A DNA stretch of 37,248 nt from Acinetobacter pecorum (GCF_014837015.1 NZ_JACSPT010000024.1:1-37248), one strand, 5' to 3'; shown: positions 16,297 to 26,297, numbered from the stretch's first letter. Translations and numbers: made by a program. The notes: generated from the letters alone by a model not told the origin.

Positions 16297-17583
16297 ATGA
16301 ATTTTGTGTTTGACGCTTTTGATCAAGAGCATATTTGGCATCCCTATACCTCAATGACTGCACCCTTGCCATGTTATCCGGTCGCTAGCGCCAGCGGTGC
16401 CCAGATCTATCTGCAAGATGGCACGGCGCTGATTGATGGTATGTCCTCCTGGTGGTGTACGATTCATGGCTACAGTCATCCTGAGCTGAATCAGGCCGCC
16501 ATTGAGCAGCTTAATAAGATGTCACATGTGATGTTTGGCGGATTGACCCATCAGCCTGCCATTGAACTTGCGAAAATCCTGCTGGAGATCACGACATCTG
16601 AGCTTGATAAAGTCTTTTTTGCTGATTCCGGTTCAGTTGCTGTAGAAGTTGCCTTGAAAATGGCGGTGCAATACTGGCATGCCCAAGGTCAACCGGAAAA
16701 AAGTAATTTTGTCACGACACGTTCGGGCTACCATGGTGATACATGGAACGCGATGTCAGTTTGCGATCCCGTCACGGGTATGCATCAAATCTTCGGTTCA
16801 AGCCTGCCTAATCGATATTTTGTTCCTGCACCTGAAAGTAGTTTCAATGGCGAATGGCAGGAGCAGGATATCCAGCCACTGGAACAGTTACTGGCAGAAA
16901 AACACAGACAAATCGCTGCCCTGATTATTGAGCCGATCGTTCAGGGTGCGGGGGGGATGCGTTTTTATCATCCTGAATACTTACGTCAAGCCAAAGCTTT
17001 GTGTAAGCAATACGATGTACTCCTGATTCTGGATGAGATTGCGACAGGTTTTGGACGCACTGGTAAGTTATTTGCCTATGAGCATGCCGATATCATCCCT
17101 GACATACTTTGTTTAGGTAAAGCCCTGACCAGTGGCTATATGACATTATCTGCTACGCTCACCACCAGGCAGGTTGCAGAGACCATTTCTCGGGGTGAAG
17201 CGGGCGTTTTTATGCATGGCCCGACCTTTATGGCCAATCCGTTGGCGTGTGCAGTTGCAGTAAAAAGTATCCAGCTTTTACTGGCACAGGACTGGCAAGC
17301 CAATATCCAGTGTATTGAACAGCAATTAAGTACTTTGTATGTTTTAGAGGGGCATCCTGTAGTCAAAGATGTGCGGGTGCTTGGGGCAATTGGAGTGGTT
17401 GAGCTGCATCAGGCAGTTAATCTGGCTGAATTCCAGGCAGAATGTGTTCGTCGTGGTGTATGGATTCGTCCATTTGGCAGACTGGTGTATGTCATGCCGC
17501 CTTTTATTATTTCTACAGCCGAATTGCAGACATTGCTGGAACATATGATCGCTATGATTCAGCATCTGGAGCTTGCAGCATGA
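16297..17583 (+). CDS. bioA: Adenosylmethionine-8-amino-7-oxononanoate aminotransferase
   Basis: 428-residue class III aminotransferase of normal BioA length. It opens with IWHPYTSM and carries [16 protein letters not shown] near residue 48, [13 protein letters not shown] (PLP phosphate site), [14 protein letters not shown] and the PLP Lys275 in LGKALTSG. It converts KAPA to DAPA with S-adenosylmethionine as amino donor. The ribosome site is weak (TTTCAGG). The stop overlaps bioF by 4 bp (ATGA). Confidence 0.95.
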   Translation: MNFVFDAFDQEHIWHPYTSMTAPLPCYPVASASGAQIYLQDGTALIDGMSSWWCTIHGYSHPELNQAAIEQLNKMSHVMFGGLTHQPAIELAKILLEITTSELDKVFFADSGSVAVEVALKMAVQYWHAQGQPEKSNFVTTRSGYHGDTWNAMSVCDPVTGMHQIFGSSLPNRYFVPAPESSFNGEWQEQDIQPLEQLLAEKHRQIAALIIEPIVQGAGGMRFYHPEYLRQAKALCKQYDVLLILDEIATGFGRTGKLFAYEHADIIPDILCLGKALTSGYMTLSATLTTRQVAETISRGEAGVFMHGPTFMANPLACAVAVKSIQLLLAQDWQANIQCIEQQLSTLYVLEGHPVVKDVRVLGAIGVVELHQAVNLAEFQAECVRRGVWIRPFGRLVYVMPPFIISTAELQTLLEHMIAMIQHLELAA

Positions 17584-18749
17584 ATCACCTCGAACATTTC
17601 GCACAGCAACTTGATGTATTAAAGCAACAAGGGCAGTACCGCGAGTTTAAATCCAACATTACCAGTGCTGCCCATTTTGAACTCAACGGCAAAACCATGT
17701 TGAATCTGGCATCGAATGATTATCTGGGTCTTGCCAGCCAAGTGGATTTACGGGAAGCATTTTTTGATATGACTCCTGTTTCTGAGCGGCAGATGAGTGC
17801 CAGTTCCTCCCGGTTGCTGACTGGAAATTTTCCCGCTTATGAACAGCTTGAACATGACATGTCGCAAGCCTTTGGCCGTGCGGTACTGCTGTTTAATAGC
17901 GGCTATCATATGAATATCGGGATTTTACCTGCGCTTGCAGACAGTAAGACCCAAATCATTGCAGATAAACTGGTTCATGCCAGTATGATTGATGGTATCC
18001 GTTTATCTAAAGCGAATTATGTGCGATATCGGCATAATGATTTAGATCACTTGGCACAACTTTTATTGAAATATCATTCAGATGATTCAATTGAACGTAT
18101 CATTGTCGTCACAGAATCCATTTTTAGTATGGATGGGAATGAAACCGATTTAACTGCTTTGGTGGCGCTAAAGAAACAGCATCCTAAAGTCATGCTGTAT
18201 GTTGATGAGGCGCATGCGATAGGCGTACGCGGTTTACGTGGACTGGGCTGTGCCGAACAATATAATGTGATAGGAGATATCGATTTCCTGGTAGGTACCT
18301 TTGGTAAAGCGCTTGCTTCGGTTGGCGGCTATTTGGTCTGCGAACCGGTAATCCGGGAATATCTGATTAATTCAATGCGCCCGCTCATTTTCAGTACTGC
18401 CCAACCTCCCATCTGTATGGCCTGGACAAATTTTATCTTTCAGCATCAACAGGGCTTAAACGCAGAACGCCAAGCATTAACTGCATTATCACAATACAGT
18501 CAGCAGGCAGTAAAAAATCTGGGTTATGACTGTCCGTCAAGTTCCCAGATTATTCCGGTCATTATTGGGGAAACGCATCAGACCGTAGCTTCGGCAGCCT
18601 ATTTGCAAGATCATGGTTTTTATGTATTGCCTGTACGTCCACCCACTGTTCCCAAAAACTCGTCACGACTGCGGATATGTTTGCATCATGGAATAAAGAA
18701 TCAGGAAATTCAGCACTGTTTTAGTGTACTGGAGCAATATCAGCCATGA
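17580..18749 (+). CDS. bioF: 8-amino-7-oxononanoate synthase
   Basis: 389 residues, the standard BioF size, in the alpha-oxoamine synthase family. It shows NDYLGLA near residue 45, the PLP Lys243 in [10 protein letters not shown], and [10 protein letters not shown]. It condenses pimeloyl-ACP with alanine. The true start is ATG 17580, overlapping the bioA stop. The longer open frame from 17442 runs through the bioA 3' end. The stop overlaps bioC by 4 bp. Confidence 0.95.
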   Translation: MNHLEHFAQQLDVLKQQGQYREFKSNITSAAHFELNGKTMLNLASNDYLGLASQVDLREAFFDMTPVSERQMSASSSRLLTGNFPAYEQLEHDMSQAFGRAVLLFNSGYHMNIGILPALADSKTQIIADKLVHASMIDGIRLSKANYVRYRHNDLDHLAQLLLKYHSDDSIERIIVVTESIFSMDGNETDLTALVALKKQHPKVMLYVDEAHAIGVRGLRGLGCAEQYNVIGDIDFLVGTFGKALASVGGYLVCEPVIREYLINSMRPLIFSTAQPPICMAWTNFIFQHQQGLNAERQALTALSQYSQQAVKNLGYDCPSSSQIIPVIIGETHQTVASAAYLQDHGFYVLPVRPPTVPKNSSRLRICLHHGIKNQEIQHCFSVLEQYQP

Positions 18750-19501
18750 ACAACACACTGATTGCACAACGATTTGCTCAGGCTCAGCACAGTTATGATC
18801 AGCATGCCGTAGCACAGCGCCATGTCGCTCAACATTTACTTCATTTAATGCAACAGCATATTCCCCAACCGCATATGCAACGTGCGCTAGAAATTGGTTG
18901 CGGTTCAGGTCTGTTTAGCCATGCTTTTTTACAGCATTATGGGGTTGATCAGTTGTTTTTAAATGATCTTTATCCTGAAGTGAAACAGCATTTTCCTGAA
19001 ACTGAGCAATTCATCTGGGGTATAGGCGATATTGAACAGTTACCATTACCGCAGTCTTTAGACGTGGTGGTGTCCTGTTCAGCCTTGCAGTGGATTCAGG
19101 AGCTACCGGCCTTAATCCGAAAAGTGGCCACTGCCTTGAACCCATCAGGATATTTCTGTTTTGCCAGTTATGCAGAAGACAATTTAAAAGAAATTAAAGT
19201 ATTAACAGGACAGGGTCTGGATTATTTACCACTGGAAACTGTAGCCAATATCTTGCAGGCACAGGGCTTTGAACTACTAATGGCAAATGAAGAACGGATC
19301 CAGCTCAACTTTGCCCAGCCTAGAGATGTGCTAAAACACATGAAATCTACCGGTGTGCAGGCAACGGCTCAGGGTTTTCGCTGGAGCAAAAGCTTACTTG
19401 CGCAGTTCGAGCACCATTATGCTCAATTCCAGATCCCGGAAACAGGGAGTTATCCTTTGACCTACCATCCCATTTACCTGATTGCACGGAAAGCTCTATG
19501 A
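18746..19501 (+). CDS. bioC: Malonyl-ACP O-methyltransferase
   Basis: 251-residue class I SAM methyltransferase with the motif I loop LEIGCGSGLFSHA (about 47-59) and the BioC-type opening RFAQAQHSYDQHAVAQ. SCSALQWIQ fits the family motif after strand 4. It methylates malonyl-ACP so that fatty-acid synthase can extend it to pimeloyl-ACP methyl ester, which the esterase at 15507 probably cleaves. ATGA overlaps on both sides couple it to bioF and bioD. Confidence 0.9.
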   Translation: MNNTLIAQRFAQAQHSYDQHAVAQRHVAQHLLHLMQQHIPQPHMQRALEIGCGSGLFSHAFLQHYGVDQLFLNDLYPEVKQHFPETEQFIWGIGDIEQLPLPQSLDVVVSCSALQWIQELPALIRKVATALNPSGYFCFASYAEDNLKEIKVLTGQGLDYLPLETVANILQAQGFELLMANEERIQLNFAQPRDVLKHMKSTGVQATAQGFRWSKSLLAQFEHHYAQFQIPETGSYPLTYHPIYLIARKAL

Positions 19502-20151
19502 GTTCGAAAATCTATTTTGTCAGCGGCATTGATACCGCTATTGGTAAGACCTATGCCACCGGTTTTTTGGCCAGAAGCTGGAATGAACAGGGAATTCGAA
19601 CCATTACCCAAAAGCTGATTCAAACTGGCAATGTGGATGTTTCAGAAGATATCGAGCAGCACAGGATGATCATGGGGTGTGGGCTGCTGCCTGAAGACCA
19701 TGACAAGCTGACCATGCCAGAAATTTTTAGCTATCCGGCCTCACCGCATCTGGCATCTGAACTGGATCGGCGTTCGATCGATTTCGGAAAAATTCAGCAG
19801 GCAGCCACTATACTGGCCGAGCGTTATGACCGGGTTTTGCTTGAAGGGGCGGGCGGATTAATGGTGCCGCTAACCCGGGACATGCTGACGATCGATTATA
19901 TTGCAGCGCACGATTATCCTGTCATTCTGGTGACTTCAGGCCGTCTGGGCAGTATTAATCATACTTTACTGAGTCTGGAGCTACTCAAAAAGCGTAAAGT
20001 CGCACTTCATGCTGTGGCATTTAACCATGCTGATGACCACCAGGACCAAACGATTGCGATGGATACCATTCAATATTTAAAGGAGTATCTGACCCGGTAT
20101 TTTCCAACAGCCGTATGGCTAGATATTCCTAAGCTTGCAGGTCACGCTTAG
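19498..20151 (+). CDS. bioD: Dethiobiotin synthetase
   Basis: 217-residue P-loop ATPase: SGIDTAIGKT (8-17) is the Walker A, and LLEGAGGLMVPL (about 119-130) is the second signature. It forms the ureido ring of dethiobiotin from DAPA, CO2 and ATP. Last gene of the run. Its final 23 bases overlap the 3' end of the convergent histidine kinase gene, so there is no room for a terminator between them. bioB is not here but at 29494-30495. Confidence 0.93.
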   Translation: MSSKIYFVSGIDTAIGKTYATGFLARSWNEQGIRTITQKLIQTGNVDVSEDIEQHRMIMGCGLLPEDHDKLTMPEIFSYPASPHLASELDRRSIDFGKIQQAATILAERYDRVLLEGAGGLMVPLTRDMLTIDYIAAHDYPVILVTSGRLGSINHTLLSLELLKKRKVALHAVAFNHADDHQDQTIAMDTIQYLKEYLTRYFPTAVWLDIPKLAGHA

Positions 20152-21508
20152 ACACGCCGTACTTGATTTCAATGCGAAGCCCATAGGGCCGTCGGGCATT
20201 AAAAGAGAGCAGATAGCCATACTGTTTTAACAGGTTAACGGTCAATGCCAGTCCTAAACCATGGCCATGCTGCTGAGCAGATTTTCGCCAGAAGCGTTGT
20301 CCTAAATGTTGGATATCCTTGGCTGTAAGTTGTTGTCCATCATCTTCAATCACCAGGCCATGAGACTGCATGGAAATCCAGATATGGGTAGCCTGTGCAT
20401 GCAGCAGTGCATTTTCAAGCAGATTTTTCAGTACCGTATACAGCACAAATTCAGGTAGCTGAATTTCGCCTAGACTTTCCCAGTCCACCTGTATTTTTTC
20501 ATTAATTTCAGGATAGCGTGTACTTAAGTCTGCAAGCACCTTCTCAAGCGTGGGGCGAAGCCAGATGGCTTCAGACATTGCTTGGATACTGTTTTCTGAT
20601 TGGGTCAGCAATAAAAGCTGCTCGAGTAACAGCGTATAACGCCGGATGCTCTCATTGGCCTGCTGCAAATTGTGCTGAATGGATTCAGGCAGGTTCTGCT
20701 GCTGACCGATCAGCTGGGCCAGTTGTACATGGGTTTTAATTGCGGTCAGGGGACTGCGTAATTCATGTGCAGCATAGGCACTAAAGGCTTTCTCCTGTTG
20801 CAGACTGTCATTGAGTTTCTGAATCAACTGCGTGGAATTGTTGACAAAAGGCTGTACTTCCTGAGGGATGCTTGCAGGCTTGAGCTGCATTAAAAAATCT
20901 GCCGCCTGTGAATAGTTGAGGTTTTTCTGGTTCAGGTATTGACTGAGCTGATCCAAAGGCCGGAACTGTCTGCGGATAATAAAGATGATCAAGGCAATAC
21001 AGATCAGCAGTGAGAAGACCAAGGGAACCAGTACGGACTGCAGAATCTGCTGTAGTAGCATATCCCTCAAGAACATGCGTTCTGCCGCCACCACCTGAAT
21101 ATCGCCACGACGCAGAACATAACTGCGCCATTCCGTATCACCCTGCTGCCAGGTGCTGAATCCTTCTGGTCGCTGGCTTAAATTTTGGGGGGCACCGCGT
21201 GTTTTGGCAATCACCTGATTACCTAACGAGATGTCAGAGCTAAAAAGAGAGACTTCACAGGCAATTAACTGGTTTGCATCATCATTCTTGGCTAATTTTG
21301 ATAGGGTTGCATCCCCCAGACTATCCAGCGGTAACTGCTGAATCAGCCGGGCAACCATTTGTGCAGATGCCGATAAGCGTTGATCCAGTGTGTCTTGTAA
21401 ACGCTGTTTCAGGTCAATATACAGCCATGAAAATACCGCACTCCACAACACAATAAACACGGCCAAAAGACTCATGACCAAACGCCATTTCAAGCTGTGA
21501 CTAAACAT
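20129..21508 (-). CDS. Sensor histidine kinase (QseC-like)
   Basis: 459 residues counting from ATG 21508 (MFSHSLKWRL). The upstream in-frame ATG at 21544 lies inside the regulator gene. Two membrane helices (about 9-32 and 159-179) frame a periplasmic domain of some 125 residues. A short HAMP-like linker follows, then the H-box AAHELRSPLTA with phospho-acceptor His248, and an ATPase domain with N and G boxes (NLLENALLHA, GHGLGLALTVNLL). The start overlaps the regulator stop by 8 bp. Organisation and H-box resemble QseC/PmrB-like kinases. The stimulus is unknown, but the divergent Dsb genes suggest periplasmic redox or metal stress. Confidence 0.85.
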   Translation of the reverse strand: MFSHSLKWRLVMSLLAVFIVLWSAVFSWLYIDLKQRLQDTLDQRLSASAQMVARLIQQLPLDSLGDATLSKLAKNDDANQLIACEVSLFSSDISLGNQVIAKTRGAPQNLSQRPEGFSTWQQGDTEWRSYVLRRGDIQVVAAERMFLRDMLLQQILQSVLVPLVFSLLICIALIIFIIRRQFRPLDQLSQYLNQKNLNYSQAADFLMQLKPASIPQEVQPFVNNSTQLIQKLNDSLQQEKAFSAYAAHELRSPLTAIKTHVQLAQLIGQQQNLPESIQHNLQQANESIRRYTLLLEQLLLLTQSENSIQAMSEAIWLRPTLEKVLADLSTRYPEINEKIQVDWESLGEIQLPEFVLYTVLKNLLENALLHAQATHIWISMQSHGLVIEDDGQQLTAKDIQHLGQRFWRKSAQQHGHGLGLALTVNLLKQYGYLLSFNARRPYGLRIEIKYGVSKRDLQA

Positions 21509-22175
21509 GACGTTGCTCAAACGGTTTGAAAATATAGCCCACACCGCGAACGGTCTGAATCAAGTCTGGATGCAGTTTTTGTCTCAGGTGATAAATGTGT
21601 ACATTCAGGGCATTGCTCTCTATAGCGTCCTGAAAGCCATAGAGCTTGTCAATAAGCTGTTCATTTTTCAGGATCTGGTTGGGGTGACTCATCAGGGTTT
21701 CCAGCAGGCTGAATTCACGGCGAGATAAATTCACGGCCTGGTCTTGATAGGTCACAGTCTGGGTATCCCGGTTCAGAACCAGTTCATCAAATTGCAGTGT
21801 ATTCGAGGCAAAGCCACGGTGGCGCCGGGTGAGGGCATGAATCCGGGCAATCAGCTCCTCCAGTTCAAAGGGTTTGGTCAGATAGTCATCGGCACCGGCA
21901 TTCAGGGCCTGAACACACTGATCGGTCCGCAGCCGCGCCGTCAATACCAGTACCGGGAGATCAATCTGGTCGCGTCGCCAGCTGTGCAGCAACTCCAGGC
22001 CATCCTGATCCGGCAGACCTAAATCCAGCAAACACAAATCGACTGCACTATGCCGGATAAAATAATCCGCAGCACGTGCGTGACTAACATGCTCCACTGA
22101 AATATTCAGATAGTTCAGAGCAGCACAAATGCTCTGTGCGATATAGGGGTCATCCTCAACCAATACAATAAACAT
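21501..22175 (-). CDS. OmpR-family response regulator (QseB-like)
   Basis: 224 residues. The receiver domain has an acidic pocket (EDDP, 7-10), phospho-acceptor Asp51 (LLDLGLPDQDG) and Lys101 (LTKPFE). The C-terminal winged helix has SRREFSLLE and VRGVGYIF, both typical of OmpR/PhoB. It is expressed first and is coupled to the kinase by overlap. The ribosome site (AGGATG) precedes ATG 22175. It is divergent from dsbD with a 108-bp shared control region, so it may regulate itself and dsbD. Confidence 0.9.
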   Translation of the reverse strand: MFIVLVEDDPYIAQSICAALNYLNISVEHVSHARAADYFIRHSAVDLCLLDLGLPDQDGLELLHSWRRDQIDLPVLVLTARLRTDQCVQALNAGADDYLTKPFELEELIARIHALTRRHRGFASNTLQFDELVLNRDTQTVTYQDQAVNLSRREFSLLETLMSHPNQILKNEQLIDKLYGFQDAIESNALNVHIYHLRQKLHPDLIQTVRGVGYIFKPFEQRHV

Positions 22176-22283
22176 AGAACATCCTGATCAAACTGCCATT
22201 ATTTTATAAATGATTTGGGCTGTTAATGTTGCCTTAATTTTAGTTTTTCAATAATGCAGTCCTAACAGGAGGAGAGCAGCTGG

Positions 22284-24221
22284 ATGTTGAAGTGGATATT
22301 GGGTGCCGTGATCGGCGTTGGAATCATGACGGGAACTGTACATGCAGACTTTTTACCACCGGATCAGGCATTTCAGTTTCAGGTGGTTTCTACAAGCCAG
22401 GATCAGGCAGAGCTTAGCTGGAAAATCGCAGAGGGTTATTACCTGTATCATGACCAGCTTAAAGTGTCTCATCAGCAGACCCCAGTCAAGTTGGCGTTGC
22501 CCAAACCCGAAGACAAAGACGATCCCAATTTCGGTTTGACCCAAGTGCATTATGGGCAAGTCAAAACCAATATGAATGTGCAGCCCAACCAGCAGTTTGT
22601 AGTGCAATGGCAGGGCTGTGCAGAAAGTGGTTTATGTTATCCGGTACAACGCACCACAGTAACAACTGATGCAGATGGTTTATTTCCAGCGCAAAACTTG
22701 AGCAAGCCTCAAAAGCTGCTGGCCAGCACTACACAGCCACAAGTAAACGAAAAAATTCTGACTGCTCAGAAAGATGAGCTCCAAGCTATAGAGCAAACTC
22801 CAATTACAGATAAAGCACTGACCGAAGAAAAGATAGAGGAAATACAAGTCGCTGCAGTTTCTGAACCTGTGGTGCAGCCTGAGGTGGAATTAACAGAGAA
22901 AAATGACCAGCTCATTGCAGACCCTAAAAATCAAACTTCGTCAGCAGGCATGAATAGCCAGTGGAACAATGACCAGTATTTTTTAAGTCTGCTGTCAGAA
23001 CAAGGTCTGTTAATTAATGCCCTGATTTTTCTCGGGCTTGGCATTCTGCTGGCATTTTTACCATGTTCTTTACCTTTAATTCCAATTTTAACGGGAATTC
23101 TGGTTCAGCAGCACCGGGGCTACCGTGCGGCACTAATTGCGCTGGTTTTCGTTTTGGGTATGGCACTGGTCTATGCGGTCATGGGACTTGCTGTGGCACA
23201 GCTCGGTTATAGTTTTCAGCGCTGGTTTCAAAGTCCGGTATTCATCAGTATTTTCAGCATTCTGTTTGTTTTGTTCGCACTTAATCTGTTCGGAGCATTT
23301 CAGCTGTCCTTACCCCAAGGAATGTTGCAGCGTCTGGATCAATGGCAGCAAAAGCAGAAGGGTGGCACGCTGATTGGTGCTGGTCTTATGGGCATGATCG
23401 CCGCACTGATTGTAGGGCCATGTATGAGTGCACCGTTGGCCGGTGCCTTAATCTATGTGTCTCAGCTCAATCAACCGATACTGGGTGCCAGTTATCTGTT
23501 CGTCTTAGGCCTTGGGTTGGGCTTGCCGCTATTTATTGCAGCCGTATTTGGGTCCCATCTTTTACCCAAGCCTGGCATCTGGATGGATCGCCTGAAGTTT
23601 AGTTTTGGCTTTGTCATGCTGGCCCTGGCCTTGTATTTTGCCCGCCCTCTATTGCCCGGCATTTTATACCTGAGCCTTTTGGGTGTGGTACTGATCACCT
23701 GTTCAGGCTATTTCTTGTTCAAGATGCTGCCCCATGTGCATCGGTCTGTATCGAAAATAGCCCTGATGCTGCTCAGTGGTTTGTTGGTCTATGCAGGAGG
23801 CAGGCAGCTCTATCATGTCTGGAGTCAGGTACAGGTAGCCCATGTAGAATCACGGCTTGAATGGCAGAAGGTCAGTACAGCCGAACAACTGCAACAGGTT
23901 TTAGCCAAACATCCTGCACAGCCGGTGGTGATTGATGTGTATGCGGACTGGTGTGTGGCCTGTCAACCGGTTGAAAAGGAAGTGATTCCACGTAGTGATG
24001 TCCAGACGGCTTTACAAAATGTGGTTCGTATCAAATTAGACCTGACCCACTATCATCCAAGTCAGGATGAGTTGCTAAAAGAATGGCAAGTCCTCGGTCC
24101 ACCCACCTTTATATTTTTAAATGCAGCACATCAGGAACAGCGGGACTTGCGCTTGACCGGAAGCTTTAGCGCGACACATTTACTAGGCACATTGCAGCAA
24201 CTGCAAGGGGAGCAACCATGA
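22284..24221 (+). CDS. dsbD: Thiol:disulfide interchange protein DsbD
   Basis: 645 residues with the full three-part DsbD layout. After a signal peptide (1-21, ending TVHA) comes the periplasmic alpha domain with the redox pair Cys112/Cys118 (CAESGLC), then a long linker (about 130-225). The eight-helix membrane domain follows, with its two redox cysteines in FLPCSLPL and VGPCMSAP. Last is a thioredoxin-like gamma domain with WCVAC (Cys557/560). It passes electrons from cytosolic thioredoxin to periplasmic partners such as DsbG and TlpA-type proteins, both encoded just downstream. AGGAGGAG precedes the start. The alpha/membrane linker is long and rich in Gln, Glu and Val. Confidence 0.93.
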   Translation: MLKWILGAVIGVGIMTGTVHADFLPPDQAFQFQVVSTSQDQAELSWKIAEGYYLYHDQLKVSHQQTPVKLALPKPEDKDDPNFGLTQVHYGQVKTNMNVQPNQQFVVQWQGCAESGLCYPVQRTTVTTDADGLFPAQNLSKPQKLLASTTQPQVNEKILTAQKDELQAIEQTPITDKALTEEKIEEIQVAAVSEPVVQPEVELTEKNDQLIADPKNQTSSAGMNSQWNNDQYFLSLLSEQGLLINALIFLGLGILLAFLPCSLPLIPILTGILVQQHRGYRAALIALVFVLGMALVYAVMGLAVAQLGYSFQRWFQSPVFISIFSILFVLFALNLFGAFQLSLPQGMLQRLDQWQQKQKGGTLIGAGLMGMIAALIVGPCMSAPLAGALIYVSQLNQPILGASYLFVLGLGLGLPLFIAAVFGSHLLPKPGIWMDRLKFSFGFVMLALALYFARPLLPGILYLSLLGVVLITCSGYFLFKMLPHVHRSVSKIALMLLSGLLVYAGGRQLYHVWSQVQVAHVESRLEWQKVSTAEQLQQVLAKHPAQPVVIDVYADWCVACQPVEKEVIPRSDVQTALQNVVRIKLDLTHYHPSQDELLKEWQVLGPPTFIFLNAAHQEQRDLRLTGSFSATHLLGTLQQLQGEQP

Positions 24222-25066
24222 TGATTTCCAGTGATGCGCTGCATCTGGGACCTTTGATGTTGCCCTGGACACTCATAATTGTTGCCACTGGCTTGATGCT
24301 GTTATCTGCCGTTTTGTTTGGATTAGCCAGAAAGTATTCATGGTCTAAACAGCAGCTTGGACAAAGTCAGGATTTGCTCTGGAGCAGTTTTTTTCTGGGG
24401 ATGCTGGGTGCACGTCTTGTTTTCGTTCTACTCAATGCCGAGCTGTATTTTGCAGCACCCATCGACATACTGAAAATCCAGGACAAAGGTTTCCATTTAT
24501 GGGGAGGGGTGCTGCTTGGTGCTTTGTGGTATGTCATTCGAAATAGACAGCTGCAGACCCGATTCAAAGCCATTTTGTTGATCATCTTTGTACTCTGGGT
24601 CGGGCTTGGACTCGCGTTCAAATCCAGCCTAAAAACTGAAGCAGCGTTTCCTGATCTAGCCTTTGCTGGACTAGAACAGGAGCGTTTGGGTACAGACAAG
24701 ATTTCACTCAGCCAATTCATTGGCCAGCCCACGATAATTAATTTGTGGGCGAGCTGGTGTCCGCCCTGTCACCGCGAAATGCCGGTGTTGGCCAGAGCAG
24801 TCCAGCAGCATCCTCAAGTGAATTTTATCATGCTCAATCAGGGTGAGGAGGTAGCCACCGTAAATGCCTATTTAAGAAAACATCAGTTTCAATTTAAACA
24901 TGTCCTGCTGGACCCATATGGTGAACTACCCCAGCAGCTGAATAGTTTTGGCCTGCCAACGACGCTGTTTTTTAATGCTCAAGGCCAGCTGGTCGAGCGG
25001 CATATGGGGGAACTCAGTCCGGCCATGTTGCAGCAATATTTAAACAGAATTTCAGATCAACCTTAA
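24218..25066 (+). CDS. TlpA-family thioredoxin with Lgt-like membrane N-terminus
   Basis: 282 residues in two parts. Residues 14-135 carry about four membrane helices with GMLGARLVFVLL and LWGGVLLGAL. They resemble part of the Lgt (prolipoprotein diacylglyceryl transferase) membrane fold but lack most of that enzyme. Residues 145-282 are a TlpA/DsbE-type thioredoxin domain with WASWCPPCHREMP (Cys181, Cys184) and the cis-Pro loop GLPTTLF. The thioredoxin part should face the periplasm and be reduced by DsbD, whose gene overlaps this one by 4 bp. The function is probably protein or heme-apoprotein reduction. Confidence 0.85.
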   Translation: MMISSDALHLGPLMLPWTLIIVATGLMLLSAVLFGLARKYSWSKQQLGQSQDLLWSSFFLGMLGARLVFVLLNAELYFAAPIDILKIQDKGFHLWGGVLLGALWYVIRNRQLQTRFKAILLIIFVLWVGLGLAFKSSLKTEAAFPDLAFAGLEQERLGTDKISLSQFIGQPTIINLWASWCPPCHREMPVLARAVQQHPQVNFIMLNQGEEVATVNAYLRKHQFQFKHVLLDPYGELPQQLNSFGLPTTLFFNAQGQLVERHMGELSPAMLQQYLNRISDQP

Positions 25067-25085
25067 AAAAACGGAAGGACTTAGT

Positions 25086-25826
25086 ATGAATAAAATTCAC
25101 CAGGTGCTTGGTGCAGGTATGTTCCTGATCATGAGCATGCACACACAGGCAAATATTAAACAGAACATTGAAAAACAGGGTTTTGTGTTTGTAAAACCGA
25201 TTCCGGCACCGCAAGGAATGACCGGCTGGGTGGGGCATGAAGACCAATACTCCAATACGCTCTTTATCTCCAATGATGACAAATATTATATCAAGGGCGA
25301 ACTGTTTGATGCGCAAGGGAAAAGCCTATCCAATGAACAGATTGAAAAGCATATGAAAAAAGCGGTATTGGACGACGTCTGGAAAACCCTGGAAAAATCG
25401 ACCTGGATTCAGGATGGTAAGCCGGATGCACTACGGGTGGTTTATGTCTTTTCCGATCCCAATTGTCCATATTGCTATAAATTCTGGCAGGCGGCCCGAC
25501 CTTGGGTCGAATCAGGCAAGGTACAGCTGCGTCATATTCAGGTCGGTGTGATCCGTGAAGAAAGCCGTGGTCAGGTGGCAACATTGTTAATGTCGAAAGA
25601 TCCAGCGGCAGTTTTTAACGATATGAACAAGAATAAAGGTAAAAAGCAGCTCAAGAAAATGGAAAAGATTCCTGCCGAAATTGCTGCCAGAATTGATGCC
25701 AATCAGGCCTTGATGGGGAAATACGGCTTTTTCTCCACACCGTCGATGGCCTGGAAAAACAGTCAGGGTGAATTTAAATCTACTCAAGGCCTGGCGATGG
25801 ACGTCAAGGAAATTTTTGAACAATAA
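25086..25826 (+). CDS. dsbG: Thiol:disulfide interchange protein DsbG
   Basis: 246 residues with an N-terminal signal peptide (1-22, ending HTQA), a DsbC/G-type N-terminal dimerisation region and a thioredoxin-fold domain with CPYC (Cys127-Cys130) and the cis-Pro loop FSTPS. It is a periplasmic isomerase/reductase that protects cysteines from sulfenylation and is kept reduced by DsbD. AAGGAC precedes the start. It lies 19 bp after the TlpA-like gene, so dsbD, the tlpA-like gene and dsbG form one operon. The start MNKIHQ is the only sensible one. Confidence 0.9.
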   Translation: MNKIHQVLGAGMFLIMSMHTQANIKQNIEKQGFVFVKPIPAPQGMTGWVGHEDQYSNTLFISNDDKYYIKGELFDAQGKSLSNEQIEKHMKKAVLDDVWKTLEKSTWIQDGKPDALRVVYVFSDPNCPYCYKFWQAARPWVESGKVQLRHIQVGVIREESRGQVATLLMSKDPAAVFNDMNKNKGKKQLKKMEKIPAEIAARIDANQALMGKYGFFSTPSMAWKNSQGEFKSTQGLAMDVKEIFEQ

Positions 25827-25934
25827 GATTTTAACTACATGATAGAAAAAGTAATTTTTACTTAAAACCTCTATACATGATAGGGGAGCAGATTTACATT
25901 GGTGGATAGGCTAAGCATGAAGAGCAGATAAGAC

Positions 25935-26297
25935 ATGTCAAATTTGGATGATCCACGGGTACTGCTTGCTTTGGAACGAACCGCTCTGGCGTGGAACCGG
26001 AGTGGTTTGGCATTAATTGCTTTTGGTTTTGTGATTGAAAAATCCAACCTGCTAGTGCAACTGGTGGACCCAGACACTTATGCACAGAAAATAGCTTATT
26101 CACAATGGTTGGGAATTGCGGTGATTGTATTTGGTATGTTGGTAAATTTCGCCTCAATCCTGCAATATCGACGGGGGTTGGCATCACTGCGACCGCCGGA
26201 ATTTATTGAAGGTTATTACACCCAGTATCCCGTATGGCTAAACCTGTTTACTGCTTTTAGCGGACTGCTTCTGATCATTTCTTTTTGGCTGCACTAG
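25935..26297 (+). CDS. DUF202 (YidH-like) membrane protein
   Basis: 120 residues with the DUF202 signature LALERTALAWNRS (about 11-23) and three hydrophobic segments (about 24-42, 61-80, 99-117). Family members are small inner-membrane proteins with no established role. It reads towards the ArsR-type gene, and the two stop codons overlap at 26294-26297. Upstream (25836 and 25874) is a repeated TACATGATAG of unknown meaning. Confidence 0.8.
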   Translation: MSNLDDPRVLLALERTALAWNRSGLALIAFGFVIEKSNLLVQLVDPDTYAQKIAYSQWLGIAVIVFGMLVNFASILQYRRGLASLRPPEFIEGYYTQYPVWLNLFTAFSGLLLIISFWLH

